A stretch of 34,270 nt of DNA from Caballeronia turbans (lineage in GTDB: Bacteria > Pseudomonadota > Gammaproteobacteria > Burkholderiales > Burkholderiaceae). The stretch lies in the NCBI GenBank assembly GCA_001544655.2, contig FCOD02000048.1:1-34270 (forward strand), written 5' to 3'. The position numbers and the translations under genes are program-made. Shown piece by piece: positions 16,711 through 23,943 of the stretch; the first letter of the stretch is position 1; every line of letters begins with the position of its first letter. The notes below the pieces were generated by a model. The model ran no database searches, was not told the origin of the DNA, and worked only from the letters and a program-made list of their open reading frames with translations.

Positions 16711-16965
16711 GTGAAACGCAATATGAATCTGGCGATCGCCATACTGAAGACGCTCGAGGAAAACAAGGCCCCGCACCTCAGCGAATTCGACATTGAGGGC
16801 GCGCTCAAGGACGAGTTCGATGTTTCGAACCGAGGGGTATGGTATCAGTTAAACCTGCTGGCCGACGCAAATCTGGTGCGTTCATTGGGAAGCGACTGGC
16901 GGCTAACTTGGGATGGCCACGAGTTTTTGAAGTCTTCAGCCCCGAATGCCTTCGAGGACACCTGA
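16711..16965 (+). CDS. DUF2513-like winged-helix protein, probably truncated
   Basis: Eighty-four residues beginning MKRNMNLAIAILKTLEE, close to the MKRDM-L start typical of DUF2513. The winged helix-turn-helix follows (GVWYQLNLLADANLVRSLGS) with the family's LTWDGHEFL element near residues 65-73. DUF2513 proteins normally continue for 30 or more residues with a helical tail; here the protein stops soon after HEFL, suggesting loss of the C-terminus. GTG start with GAGAGG 9 nt upstream. Such proteins are found on phages and mobile islands, with no defined role known to me. It reads toward the SagB-like gene 185 nt downstream; whether it regulates it is unknown. Confidence 0.6.
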   Translation: MKRNMNLAIAILKTLEENKAPHLSEFDIEGALKDEFDVSNRGVWYQLNLLADANLVRSLGSDWRLTWDGHEFLKSSAPNAFEDT

Positions 16966-17150
16966 AGGGCGTCTCGTGTGCCGGAAAGGCCGCCCTGCTC
17001 GAGTGCCGCGCACCGCGCGGCGGGCACCGAAGGCGATGGCAGTTGGCCGAAGCGCACCAGGTTCCACGACGCGATGACGGTCACGCTCCAACGTCGAGCC
17101 GTCCGGTTTTGTACAGCCGCGTGTGCGCGTATTCGAGGTCTGAGTGGGAC

Positions 17151-18749
17151 ATGGATCGCTCAAAGCATGCGCTGCTTGATTATCACGAACGCAGCAAGCA
17201 CCGTCTCAACTTCTACGCTCCTGGCCCTGGCGGACTCGACTGGACAACCCAGCCGGATCCGTTCCGGGTGTTTCACGGCACTCCGCGCGTTGGTCTGCCG
17301 TTAGCCGCGGACACCCTGGCCACGCGCTACAACGAGTTACGCTGTGGCACCCTGCCGCCCGCAAACGGAATCGATCTATCCAATCTGGCGATCCTGTTCG
17401 AACTCTCGCTGGGCTTGTCGGCGTGGAAAACATATGGCGACCAGCGGTGGGCGCTGCGCTGCAACCCTTCGAGCGGAAATCTGCATCCGACCGAGGGCTA
17501 TCTTCTGTGTCCGGCTCTACCCGGCTTGTCCGCAGGCGTCTATCACTACCTGAGCCGGGATCATGCGCTTGAACATCGCGCTGCGGTGGACGAGCCGCAA
17601 TGGACGGAAGCGTTTTCGGAAAGTGGTGTCCTGGTCGGCATAAGCTCGATCCATTGGCGCGAAGCGTGGAAGTACGGCATGCGAGCCTGGCGCTACTGCC
17701 AACAGGATTGCGGCCATGTCATCGCCGCGATGAGTTACGCAGCGGCGGCGCTCGGCTGGCAGACGCGGTTGATGGAGGCGGCTGCGGATGACGCAGTGGC
17801 CGACTTGCTTGGAGTGGACCGCCACGAAGACTTCAGGGATGCCGAAACAGAGGCGCCGGATCTTTTGCTCTGGATTGGCAATCCTGAGACGCGGCCCGAT
17901 CTTGAGAGCATGCTGACCGCTTTGGATAGCGCACAGTGGCACGGACGTGCAAATCAGTTGAGTTCGGGACATGTGATGTGGCCGGACATCAATTCGATTC
18001 ATCGCGTCACGCACAAGACCCGTACTCGCGAACCACTCTCGCCGAATCCGGGGCGGCGCTCAGTGCCGGCGACGCCAGCCCTTGATCTCAGCTTCGCCCG
18101 AATCGCCAGACAGCGTCGCAGCGCTGTGAACTTCGATGGCACGACGCGCATCAGCGACGCGGCGTTTTTCGGCATGCTAGCGTGCCTGCTGACACATCCC
18201 GACACGCCGCCGTGGAATGCGCTGAGGTCTCCTCCCAAAGTGCATGCGGCGCTGTTGGTGCACCGCGTCGACGGTCTGGAGTGGGGCCTCTATATGCTCG
18301 TCAGAACTCCGGGAGCGCTGCCGGATCTCAAGCGGTCTCTGCGTCCGGAATGGCTGTGGCAAAAGGCCGGGCCGAACCATCTGCCGCTCTATCTTCTGCT
18401 GCCTTACGACTTGCGCGCGGCGGCAAAGTTGATCTGCTGCCACCAGGATATCGGCGCTGATTCGTGCTTTGCGTTAGGGATGATCGCGAGATTCGATATC
18501 GCCATAAAACAACCATGGCGATATCGTTATCTTTTCTGGGAATGCGGTATTCTCGGCCAGGCGCTCTATCTCGAAGCTGAGGCAGCCGGAGTTCGCGCCA
18601 CGGGGATCGGCTGTTATTTTGACGATGAAATGCACACATTACTCGGGGTGAAGGATCATACCTGGCAAAGCCTGTATCACTTCGCCGTCGGTGGCGCGGT
18701 CGACGATCAACGCCTGTCCGTAGTTCCGCCGTATGCGGCTCAGCCTTGA
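17151..18749 (+). CDS. SagB/ThcOx-family FMN oxidoreductase (double nitroreductase)
   Basis: A 532-residue soluble flavoprotein. First nitroreductase-like half (about 1-290) has RYNELRCGTLPP, the SagB signature NPSSGNLHPTEGYLL at 105-119 and QDCGHVIAAMSYAAAALGW at 185-203. Second half (about 310-532) has RQRRSAVNFDG at 320-330 (an RRS flavin-binding motif) and YRYLFWECGILGQALYL, AGVRATGIGCYFDDEMHTLL. SagB relatives dehydrogenate azolines in peptides (thiazole/oxazole natural products), but many stand-alone ones have unknown substrates. No YcaO cyclodehydratase, precursor peptide or exporter is recognisable here, so a TOMM pathway is not supported. I start at ATG 17151 (MDRSKHALLDYHERSKHRLN), the family-like start; 104 open codons upstream look like a shadow of the preceding gene. 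Confidence 0.85.
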   Translation: MDRSKHALLDYHERSKHRLNFYAPGPGGLDWTTQPDPFRVFHGTPRVGLPLAADTLATRYNELRCGTLPPANGIDLSNLAILFELSLGLSAWKTYGDQRWALRCNPSSGNLHPTEGYLLCPALPGLSAGVYHYLSRDHALEHRAAVDEPQWTEAFSESGVLVGISSIHWREAWKYGMRAWRYCQQDCGHVIAAMSYAAAALGWQTRLMEAAADDAVADLLGVDRHEDFRDAETEAPDLLLWIGNPETRPDLESMLTALDSAQWHGRANQLSSGHVMWPDINSIHRVTHKTRTREPLSPNPGRRSVPATPALDLSFARIARQRRSAVNFDGTTRISDAAFFGMLACLLTHPDTPPWNALRSPPKVHAALLVHRVDGLEWGLYMLVRTPGALPDLKRSLRPEWLWQKAGPNHLPLYLLLPYDLRAAAKLICCHQDIGADSCFALGMIARFDIAIKQPWRYRYLFWECGILGQALYLEAEAAGVRATGIGCYFDDEMHTLLGVKDHTWQSLYHFAVGGAVDDQRLSVVPPYAAQP

Positions 18750-19204
18750 GGCGAGAGCGCCACATCCAGATCCTCGCGAAACGGTTCCCTTCAGGGCCAC
18801 TCGGCAAATGAACGGCGAACGTTTTCCTCATTTCCTTACGTGGCGTGGCGAACCAAATGTGAGGATCAAAAGGTCGCCGTTGAAATGGCCTATTCGTCGG
18901 AAACGTGCTATTCGTCGATGCACGGCCGCCCGGGGCGAGCAACGGCGACAAAGGTCAACCGCCTACCGCGGCCGACGAACGGTGGTTCGGGAATGCCGCA
19001 CTGATACGCAAGTACTCGGCCATGTAAGAAATTTCCAGAGGGCCGAGCACTTGCTGGCCGACACGGCTGACTACACGAATGACCTTTGCACCTTGGAAGC
19101 TGCCGTTGCGGTCGCGCAGGGTCGAAGGGGGAAGGGGGGTCGGCAAGGGAAGTGCGGTCGCGGTGCGAGCAGGTCGCAATTCGGCTTCTATGGACTGTCG
19201 CGTT
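18750..19204. other. unassigned stretch between SagB-like gene and IS3-B
   Basis: No supported gene. Minus frames (for example 18955-19233 and 18908-19384) are open but extend into IS3-B and show no domain. Contains a short G-rich tract near 19128-19141. Confidence 0.35.
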
Positions 19205-19261
19205 CTGTGAGATTGACCCGCCAAAACGGACACCTATCCTTTGAAAAAAGGGGGTGCCAAA

Positions 19262-19574
19262 ATGGGCAAGCATCGAGCACCGTACCCGGCGGAATTCCGG
19301 GCTCGCATAGTGGACTTGGTGAAGGCGGGGCGAACACCCGAGGAGCTCACGAGAGTTCGAGCCTAGTGCGCAGACGATAATCAACTGGGTGGCGCAGGCG
19401 GATATTGACGCCGGCGTGCGTCAGGAGGGGTTGACCACGGCTGAGCGCCAAGAGTTCACCCGTTTGCGCCGCGAGAATCGGCAATTAAAGACGGAGCGCG
19501 ACATTCTCTCTCACGCCGCGGCCTGGTTCGCCCGCGAGACAGGAGCCGTGTCCTCGAAGGATACGGATTCATGA
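19262..19574 (+). pseudogene. IS3-B OrfA, frameshifted
   Basis: Begins MGKHRAPYPAEFRARIVDLV with the IS3 OrfA helix-turn-helix. The frame then fails at GAGCTCACGAGAGTTCGAG (19345-19363), where family members read EELTREFEPS: two bases (GA) are missing from a GAGAGAG-like run, giving an early TAG at 19364-19366. Downstream the correct frame resumes (TIINWVAQADIDAG, then RLRRENRQLKTERDILSHAA coiled coil) to the stop at 19574, which overlaps the orfB start in ATGA. Confidence 0.85.
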
Positions 19575-20541
19575 GAGCAAACCAGGCCCGTTGGCCCATT
19601 GCCACGATGGCGCGGCTGCTGGGAGTCTCGACCAGCGGTTACTACGCGTGGCTGGTGAGGGAGCCATCAAGGCGGTCACGTAGCGATGCTCAGCTACTGA
19701 CGCGCATTCGTACGCTGCATGCGAGTTCGCGAGGTAGGTACGGAGCGCCGCGCATCCATGCACAACTTGCGCGCGAGGGAGTGCACGTGGGACGCAAGCG
19801 AGTCGCGCGCCTGATGCGCATCGCGGACCTACGGGGAGCAAGCCGACGGCGCTGGCCACGTACAACGCGTCAGCGTGCCGGGGCACGGCGCGCGCCGGAC
19901 CTCGTGCGCCGGCACTTCAATGCGGAAGGGCCTAACATACTGTGGGTCGCAGATGCCACCTACATTCCGACGACAGAAGGCTTTCTCTATCTGGCTGTGG
20001 TGCTTGATGTCTTCAGCCGGCGCATCGTCGGCTGGGCGATGTCGAACCACTTGTACACGAACTGATGTTGCGCGCGCTCGACATGGCGCTGCAACAGCGA
20101 CGCCACGAGGGCGTTATTCTGCATTCCGACCAAGGGTCCCAACACACGTCAATTGCCTTCGGAAAGCGCTGCCGCGAAGCGGGCGTGCAACCATCGATGG
20201 GTACGGCCGGCGACGCCTACGACAACGCAATGTGCGAATCCTTCTTTGGGACGCTTGAAGCAGAGCTCCTATCGCGCGAACACTTCGCGACCCATGAACA
20301 AGCACGGAGGCGCATCTTCTCCTTCTTGGAAGGCTGGTACAACGTACGCCGCCTGCATAGCAGCATCGGCTATTGTTCGCCGCTCGAATTCGAGAACCTG
20401 AGCGCGAAGACAAAAACCGCATCACCCTGCGGGTTGCCCACCGACGGGCAGCGTCGCGGTCGTGAGAAGCGACCCGCTGCCCGTCCGTGGACAACCCGCG
20501 ACTCTACGCTCAACGGAGGCCAGACCACGACACATCTTTGA
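19571..20541 (+). pseudogene. IS3-B OrfB transposase, frameshifted
   Basis: Starts at ATG 19571 overlapping orfA. Contains GRYGAPRIHAQLAREGVHVG, ILWVADATYIPTTEGFLYLA with the first catalytic Asp, and then a one-base loss near 20058-20060 (ACACGAACTG where ACACGGAACTG is expected) causing TGA at 20063-20065. The other frame (20065-20541) continues at once: ALDMALQQRRHEGVILHSDQ (second Asp), AMCESFFGTLEAELL (Glu) and the LHSSIGYCSPLEFE tail. All three catalytic residues are present but in two frames. Confidence 0.88.
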
Positions 20542-20867
20542 CTGCAAATCTGTCCGTCGGAGCGGGTCAATCTCACTGCCATGAAGGGACTTTCATCGGC
20601 TTCAAAGTGCGGTCACTCGGGCGGCCGCTATGTCCCGGAAAGTGTCATCAGATTAGGTTCACGAAGCGCCTATCTGTACTTGTTGCGTACTAACTGCTTT
20701 GTTATAGCTTTAAAAAGATCGACTACGAATGGCGTAAAGCATGCAGATCGTGCCGACTCTGTGAGCGTCCAGTGACGAAATGCAACTAATCGTCTGCCGC
20801 GCTGATCCCAGTAACGTTCCGCGCGGGCGCCCGGCGCGCAGCCAACGCAAGGCGTCAACATAAGCGA

Positions 20868-21056
20868 TCAGTCTTTAGCGAAGTCGGTCGCCGACAGCTC
20901 AAGATGCTTCGAAGGATGCGCCAGGAGCTTTCGCTCGGCGATGGCATGAATGCGGCCAAATCCATCGCGGAAGACCCTCAATGTCCGAGCATCGTCCGCA
21001 CTCGGCGCGAGCCAAAAATACGCTTCGAGGGCGGCGCGTGAAACGACGCAGGTCAC
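20868..21056 (-). pseudogene. DUF1488-like protein lacking its N-terminus
   Basis: Sixty-two codons from GTG 21056 carrying the DUF1488 core: VTCVVSRAALEAYFWLAP, then a DUF-typical helix with DGFGRIHAIAERKLLAH. Family members (about 85-95 residues) have roughly 25 more residues before the QPVTCVVSREALE stretch. Here the frame runs back only about ten codons to the 3' end of the integrase gene (stop at 21071-21073) and finds no start. So the 5' part was probably lost at this junction. The 292 bases between IS3-B and this remnant show nothing recognisable. Confidence 0.5.
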
Positions 21057-21070
21057 GGGTTGCGCGCGCG

Positions 21071-22327
21071 TTACCAGTCTATTCGGTGCTTTTCGTCGGT
21101 TTCTTGATGGCGTCGGTCGTCATCGATGTGCAGGTAGAGGCTCGTCGTCGTCAGCGATGCATGCCCGAGGTTGTCGCGCACGAGGCGCAAGTCGACTCGC
21201 TGGTCGGCCATATGCGATCCTGCGCTGTGCCTCAACCAATGCGCCGAGGCTTTTGCCAACAGGTCGGCGCGTGCGGCAGACGTCTCGTCGCGCTTGCGGA
21301 GTCGGGCGGCGGCCTGCGCGAACACTTCTTTGACGATCGCATGCAGTGCGGCGCGTGTCAAAGGCGCGCACGTCTGCGTGCCACCGTTCGCTGCCGTGGC
21401 GCCAATGGGCAAGACCAGCGGCGTGTCTTCATTGGGCGAGGGCAGTGCACTCAGCCCGAGATGCTGCCGGTATCGCGAGAGCTCCGTCATCATTTCACGC
21501 GTCGCGGGCACGAGCCGTTCTTTGCCGCCTTTGCCGTGCACGGTGAGCCACCATCGGATGTCTGCATTGCTATCACGGCGAACAAAAAACTGCCCCATCG
21601 TATTGCCACCGACCTCAGCAATCCGCAGGCCGCCCAGATAGAGCAGCGTGAAGAGCCACCGCACACGAGAGGCATGAGCGATCTGGCGTGGCGTATCGCT
21701 TGGCATGGCCGCGATGGTGTCCTTGACCTCTTGCCAAATGCTCGGCTCCAGATAGCGGGTGATGCGCGGCGCCGCGTGTCGGGTACGCTGTCGAGAGAGC
21801 GAGAGGGGATTGCCGGCCAAGTAGCCCGCCTGAACCAGCCACGAAAACAATGCATTCAGAATCACGATCGCCTGGCGCTGACTCGCAGGCGAGAGCGGCC
21901 CGTAGAAAGGACGCCAGCGCGCGTCGCTGCGGGCGTGCTTACGCCCGCCACCCGCAACCCAGCTCGCCGCCGGTTGCGGATCGGCCAGGAAGTGTTGATA
22001 GCGCAGGCAGTCCTCGTGCGTGAGCGAGGAGAGCGGTTTGTTGAGCATCACGACGGACCACAGCAGGAGCCGCTCGGCTTCCTTGCGGTAGTTCTCGAAG
22101 GTGGTCCTGGTGTCCGTGAAGCGCGACAGCCACGCCCGGATCGCATCGAGATCGTTGTTCGCGGCGATCTGTGCGCGACCCGTGACGGCGCGATTGAAAC
22201 CCGTGCGGCCGTCCATCTCGGACGGGATCACAAGCATCTCCAGCGGCGCAGGCTGAAGTGCGAGGGAGGGCGGCGAGGGCAGTGCGGGCTTCAAGATCGG
22301 GCGATTTGGAAAGCGGCTTTGAGCCAT
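21071..22327 (-). CDS. tyrosine recombinase / phage-type integrase
   Basis: A 418-residue site-specific recombinase. SAM-like N-terminal core-binding domain (about 60-175; NDLDAIRAWLSRF, TFENYRKEAERLLLW, LTHEDCLRYQHFL) followed by a complete catalytic domain: Arg in LYLGGLRIAEVGG, Lys in HGKGGKERLVP, His-x-x-Arg in HWLRHSAGSHM, His in LVRDNLGHASL and the nucleophilic Tyr in TTTSLYLHIDDD. The Pro-rich first 50 residues are probably unstructured. ATG 22327 preferred over TTG 22339; neither has a strong ribosome site. It lies downstream of a repeat-rich, DnaA-box-containing stretch. It could be a plasmid/chromid multimer-resolution enzyme or the integrase of an island whose edge is the adjacent DUF1488 remnant. 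Confidence 0.9.
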   Translation of the reverse strand: MAQSRFPNRPILKPALPSPPSLALQPAPLEMLVIPSEMDGRTGFNRAVTGRAQIAANNDLDAIRAWLSRFTDTRTTFENYRKEAERLLLWSVVMLNKPLSSLTHEDCLRYQHFLADPQPAASWVAGGGRKHARSDARWRPFYGPLSPASQRQAIVILNALFSWLVQAGYLAGNPLSLSRQRTRHAAPRITRYLEPSIWQEVKDTIAAMPSDTPRQIAHASRVRWLFTLLYLGGLRIAEVGGNTMGQFFVRRDSNADIRWWLTVHGKGGKERLVPATREMMTELSRYRQHLGLSALPSPNEDTPLVLPIGATAANGGTQTCAPLTRAALHAIVKEVFAQAAARLRKRDETSAARADLLAKASAHWLRHSAGSHMADQRVDLRLVRDNLGHASLTTTSLYLHIDDDRRHQETDEKHRIDW

Positions 22328-22359
22328 TTTAATCGACAAACTTGGTATATATGGCTTGT

Positions 22360-22550
22360 TGTTGCGTTGGTTTGGTTTTTCAGATTTGCCGTATTTTAAG
22401 GGGCAAAGCGGCCAAGTTATCCACAGGATTGCCTATCTTTTTTGGTTGCCTGTTGCGCACCGCTGCGGCCGATTTTTGTTGCGTTATTCGCGGCAGAGCG
22501 ACGCAACAGGATCTCTCTGACATAAGGGTCTTGTCGCCCGGCGTGTTGCG
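22360..22550. repeat. cluster of TGTTGCG repeats
   Basis: TGTTGCG occurs at 22360-22366, 22451-22457, 22477-22483 and 22544-22550 on the plus strand and inverted at 22502-22508. The second and the inverted copy extend to a perfect 9-bp inverted pair CCTGTTGCG / CGCAACAGG (22449-22510). Such spacing fits binding sites for the neighbouring integrase (arm-type sites or an operator) or iterons. No gene lies in 22340-22577. Confidence 0.5.
22417..22425 (+). promoter_or_regulatory. perfect DnaA-box sequence
   Basis: TTATCCACA matches the strict bacterial DnaA-box consensus and lies within the TGTTGCG cluster, next to locally AT-rich tracts (22371-22400, 22432-22446). A single box can arise by chance; together with the repeats it raises the possibility of an origin-like or replication-linked site. 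No replication initiator gene is seen in the window. Confidence 0.4.
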
Positions 22551-22577
22551 CTCATCTTCACGCCACGGCTCGCTAAT

Positions 22578-23072
22578 TTACTTCTTCAGGTTGACGCCGA
22601 GGTGCCACAGCACATCGATATTTGTGAGATAGACGGTGACGTTTTCGCGCGATGCGTGGATGATCGAATGTTCCTGACCAGCGGCTATATCAACCTGTGC
22701 TGACGACGGGTCTTCAAGGCTCTGGCAGACGTCGCTGATTCCGTCGCGATACTGTTCGAGCCGGTCCGCTTTCCAGTTTCGCACAACGTCCGGTGCCAGA
22801 AGCACAGTCAGGATTCCTTTCCTTTCACCGATATACCTCACAGGGGGAAGCAGGCCTCTGATGTAAAGCACCAGGACCGCGTCAATCACACGATCATCGT
22901 GGTCTTCATCCCAGATGACGGCGAAGTCGAGAAACGCACAGTGTTCGATTCGATTTAGCGACTCGTCGTGCCAGACCGGTGCCCGAAGCACGGAGTAATG
23001 GGTGCCACGGCCGAAGGTGCCAACTGGATGTGTCTCGTCGTACAGGGTCTGGAAGAAGTTGCAATGTTGCAA
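22578..23072 (-). CDS. unknown protein, last gene of the recombinase operon, start shifted by an 8-bp duplication
   Basis: About 164 residues, no domain I can name. Recognisable blocks: FFQTLYDETHPVGTFGRGTH, AFLDFAVIWDEDHDDRV and YIGERKGILTVLL; acidic, soluble, no signal or membrane segment. The open frame only offers TTG 23072. However, AAAGGAG lies 6 nt before ATG 23080, whose frame differs. Between them GTTGCAAT is tandemly repeated (plus strand 23058-23065 and 23066-23073). Deleting one copy joins ATG 23080 to this frame (MTYCNFFQTLYDE) with the same 164-residue length. I infer that the gene is frameshifted in this copy, or weakly expressed from TTG. It follows the coiled-coil gene by 77 nt on the same strand and is probably part of that operon. 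Confidence 0.6.
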   Translation of the reverse strand: MQHCNFFQTLYDETHPVGTFGRGTHYSVLRAPVWHDESLNRIEHCAFLDFAVIWDEDHDDRVIDAVLVLYIRGLLPPVRYIGERKGILTVLLAPDVVRNWKADRLEQYRDGISDVCQSLEDPSSAQVDIAAGQEHSIIHASRENVTVYLTNIDVLWHLGVNLKK

Positions 23073-23157
23073 TAGGTCATCTGATGCTCCTTTCGGGAGG
23101 AACGCAGGTTTCCGCCGCAGATGCCGGCCATTTCGTGACCGGCAGATCCGTTAAGCG

Positions 23158-23646
23158 CTATCGCTTGATCTTTTTCCGACATTCTTCTGGCGGCATGGCC
23201 GAGACGGGTGCAGCCGGCATCGCGTCGAAGTCCGCGAGCCTGTCGCGGATCTCCCGGTGATGTTCATAGAACTTCGCCCACTTGTTCACGCCGCCCAGTT
23301 CGCCGACGGCGCGCAGCATGGCAAGGTGCGACGCGGTCAGCAGTTGCACAATAGATTCGAGTTCTGCAATCCGTACATCTTTGTCGGCAAGCGATGCCGC
23401 AATGTCGGCGCCGGACCGTTTGGCGATACGTGCGCGCCATTGTCGGTACTCGGCCTGACGCAGTTGATATTGAGCAAGCAGCCTGCTGCGCGACTCACTG
23501 CGGGTAATCGACGATGCTGCCTTGATAGACGGATGTAGTCGTGCAATGGCGCGCGCCGTGATGTTTTCGTCGTCCGCCAGCAACGTTTCGAGAATCTCGC
23601 GCATCTGGTCGTCGCTGGACGATGTTGTATCGTCGGGTTTACTCAT
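23158..23646 (-). CDS. coiled-coil accessory protein (TnpC-like position)
   Basis: A 162-residue soluble helical protein: acidic Ser/Asp-rich start (MSKPDDTTSSSDDQMREILE), a basic helical middle (IARLHPSIKAASS, LAQYQLRQAEYRQWRARIAK) and a coiled coil (about 100-130; SLADKDVRIAELESIVQLLTA) ending with HLAMLRAVGELGGVNKWAKF. Small helical proteins of this sort follow the recombinase genes of Tn554-type transposons (tnpC) and assist or orient recombination. Homology here is inferred from position and character, not shown. ATG 23646 has GGAG 6 nt upstream. It lies inside the last codons of the frame-corrected int3, an 8-nt overlap that implies translational coupling. Confidence 0.65.
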   Translation of the reverse strand: MSKPDDTTSSSDDQMREILETLLADDENITARAIARLHPSIKAASSITRSESRSRLLAQYQLRQAEYRQWRARIAKRSGADIAASLADKDVRIAELESIVQLLTASHLAMLRAVGELGGVNKWAKFYEHHREIRDRLADFDAMPAAPVSAMPPEECRKKIKR

Positions 23647-23943
23647 CAAGTACTCCACGTTCCCGGGGCACCGAGAGATCCGGGCCATCGGGGAAGGGGC
23701 GCTCGCCGGGCGGTGTTGCAAGCAGTTTCTGAATGCCGTCGAGTCGTTTCTCCGCGTGTTCAAGCTGGTTCTGCCAACCGATACTGGTCGATGCTCTGGC
23801 CTTGATGGTTTCAAGGGCGGATTTGAACTTGGCTTCGAGCCGGATCAGGTTCTTCCGGTTCTCTGGCAGATCGGTGGCCGACAGGTGGCGGCAATCCGCA
23901 AAGCATTCGAGATGTTTGGGGCACGGGTCGACCGTAAAGGAAT
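23639..23943 (-). pseudogene. displaced C-terminal segment of int3
   Basis: About 100 codons open in a frame one base away from int3, beginning just before the int3 stop: YGHCLNSFTVDPCPKHLECF, ADCRHL, then a helical stretch (ENRKNLIRLEAKFKSALETI) and a Pro-rich end, stopping at TAA 23639-23641. It has no start. A Cys/His-rich block followed by a helix is what related large recombinases carry at their C-terminus. Restoring one G in ACTCGTACGG (near 23960) fuses it in frame after ADGFHATR and gives a 774-residue protein. Confidence 0.75.

Larger units (their letters stand above)
19208..20575 (+). mobile_element. IS3-family element (IS3-B), decayed
   Basis: Terminal repeats both begin TGAGATTGACCCGC and share ACGGACA further in. 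CTG is duplicated on both sides (19205-19207 and 20576-20578), fitting IS3 insertion. It is 1368 bp and carries orfA (19262-19574) and orfB (19571-20541), each broken by a small deletion. The helix-turn-helix and DDE parts are otherwise well preserved, so inactivation appears recent. Unrelated in sequence to IS3-A. Confidence 0.9.

Noticed and set aside
16839-17150. In-frame N-terminal extension of the SagB-like gene by 104 codons.
   Set aside because: It overlaps the winged-helix gene in another frame, is Arg/Gly-rich like a shadow, and the SagB family start fits ATG 17151.
18908-19384. Minus frames between the SagB-like gene and IS3-B.
   Set aside because: They cross the IS3-B terminal repeat and oppose orfA; no domain or ribosome site.
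20981-22399. Plus-strand 472-codon frame opposite the integrase.
   Set aside because: Antisense shadow: Arg/Val/Gly-rich, no domain, while the minus strand has all tyrosine-recombinase residues.
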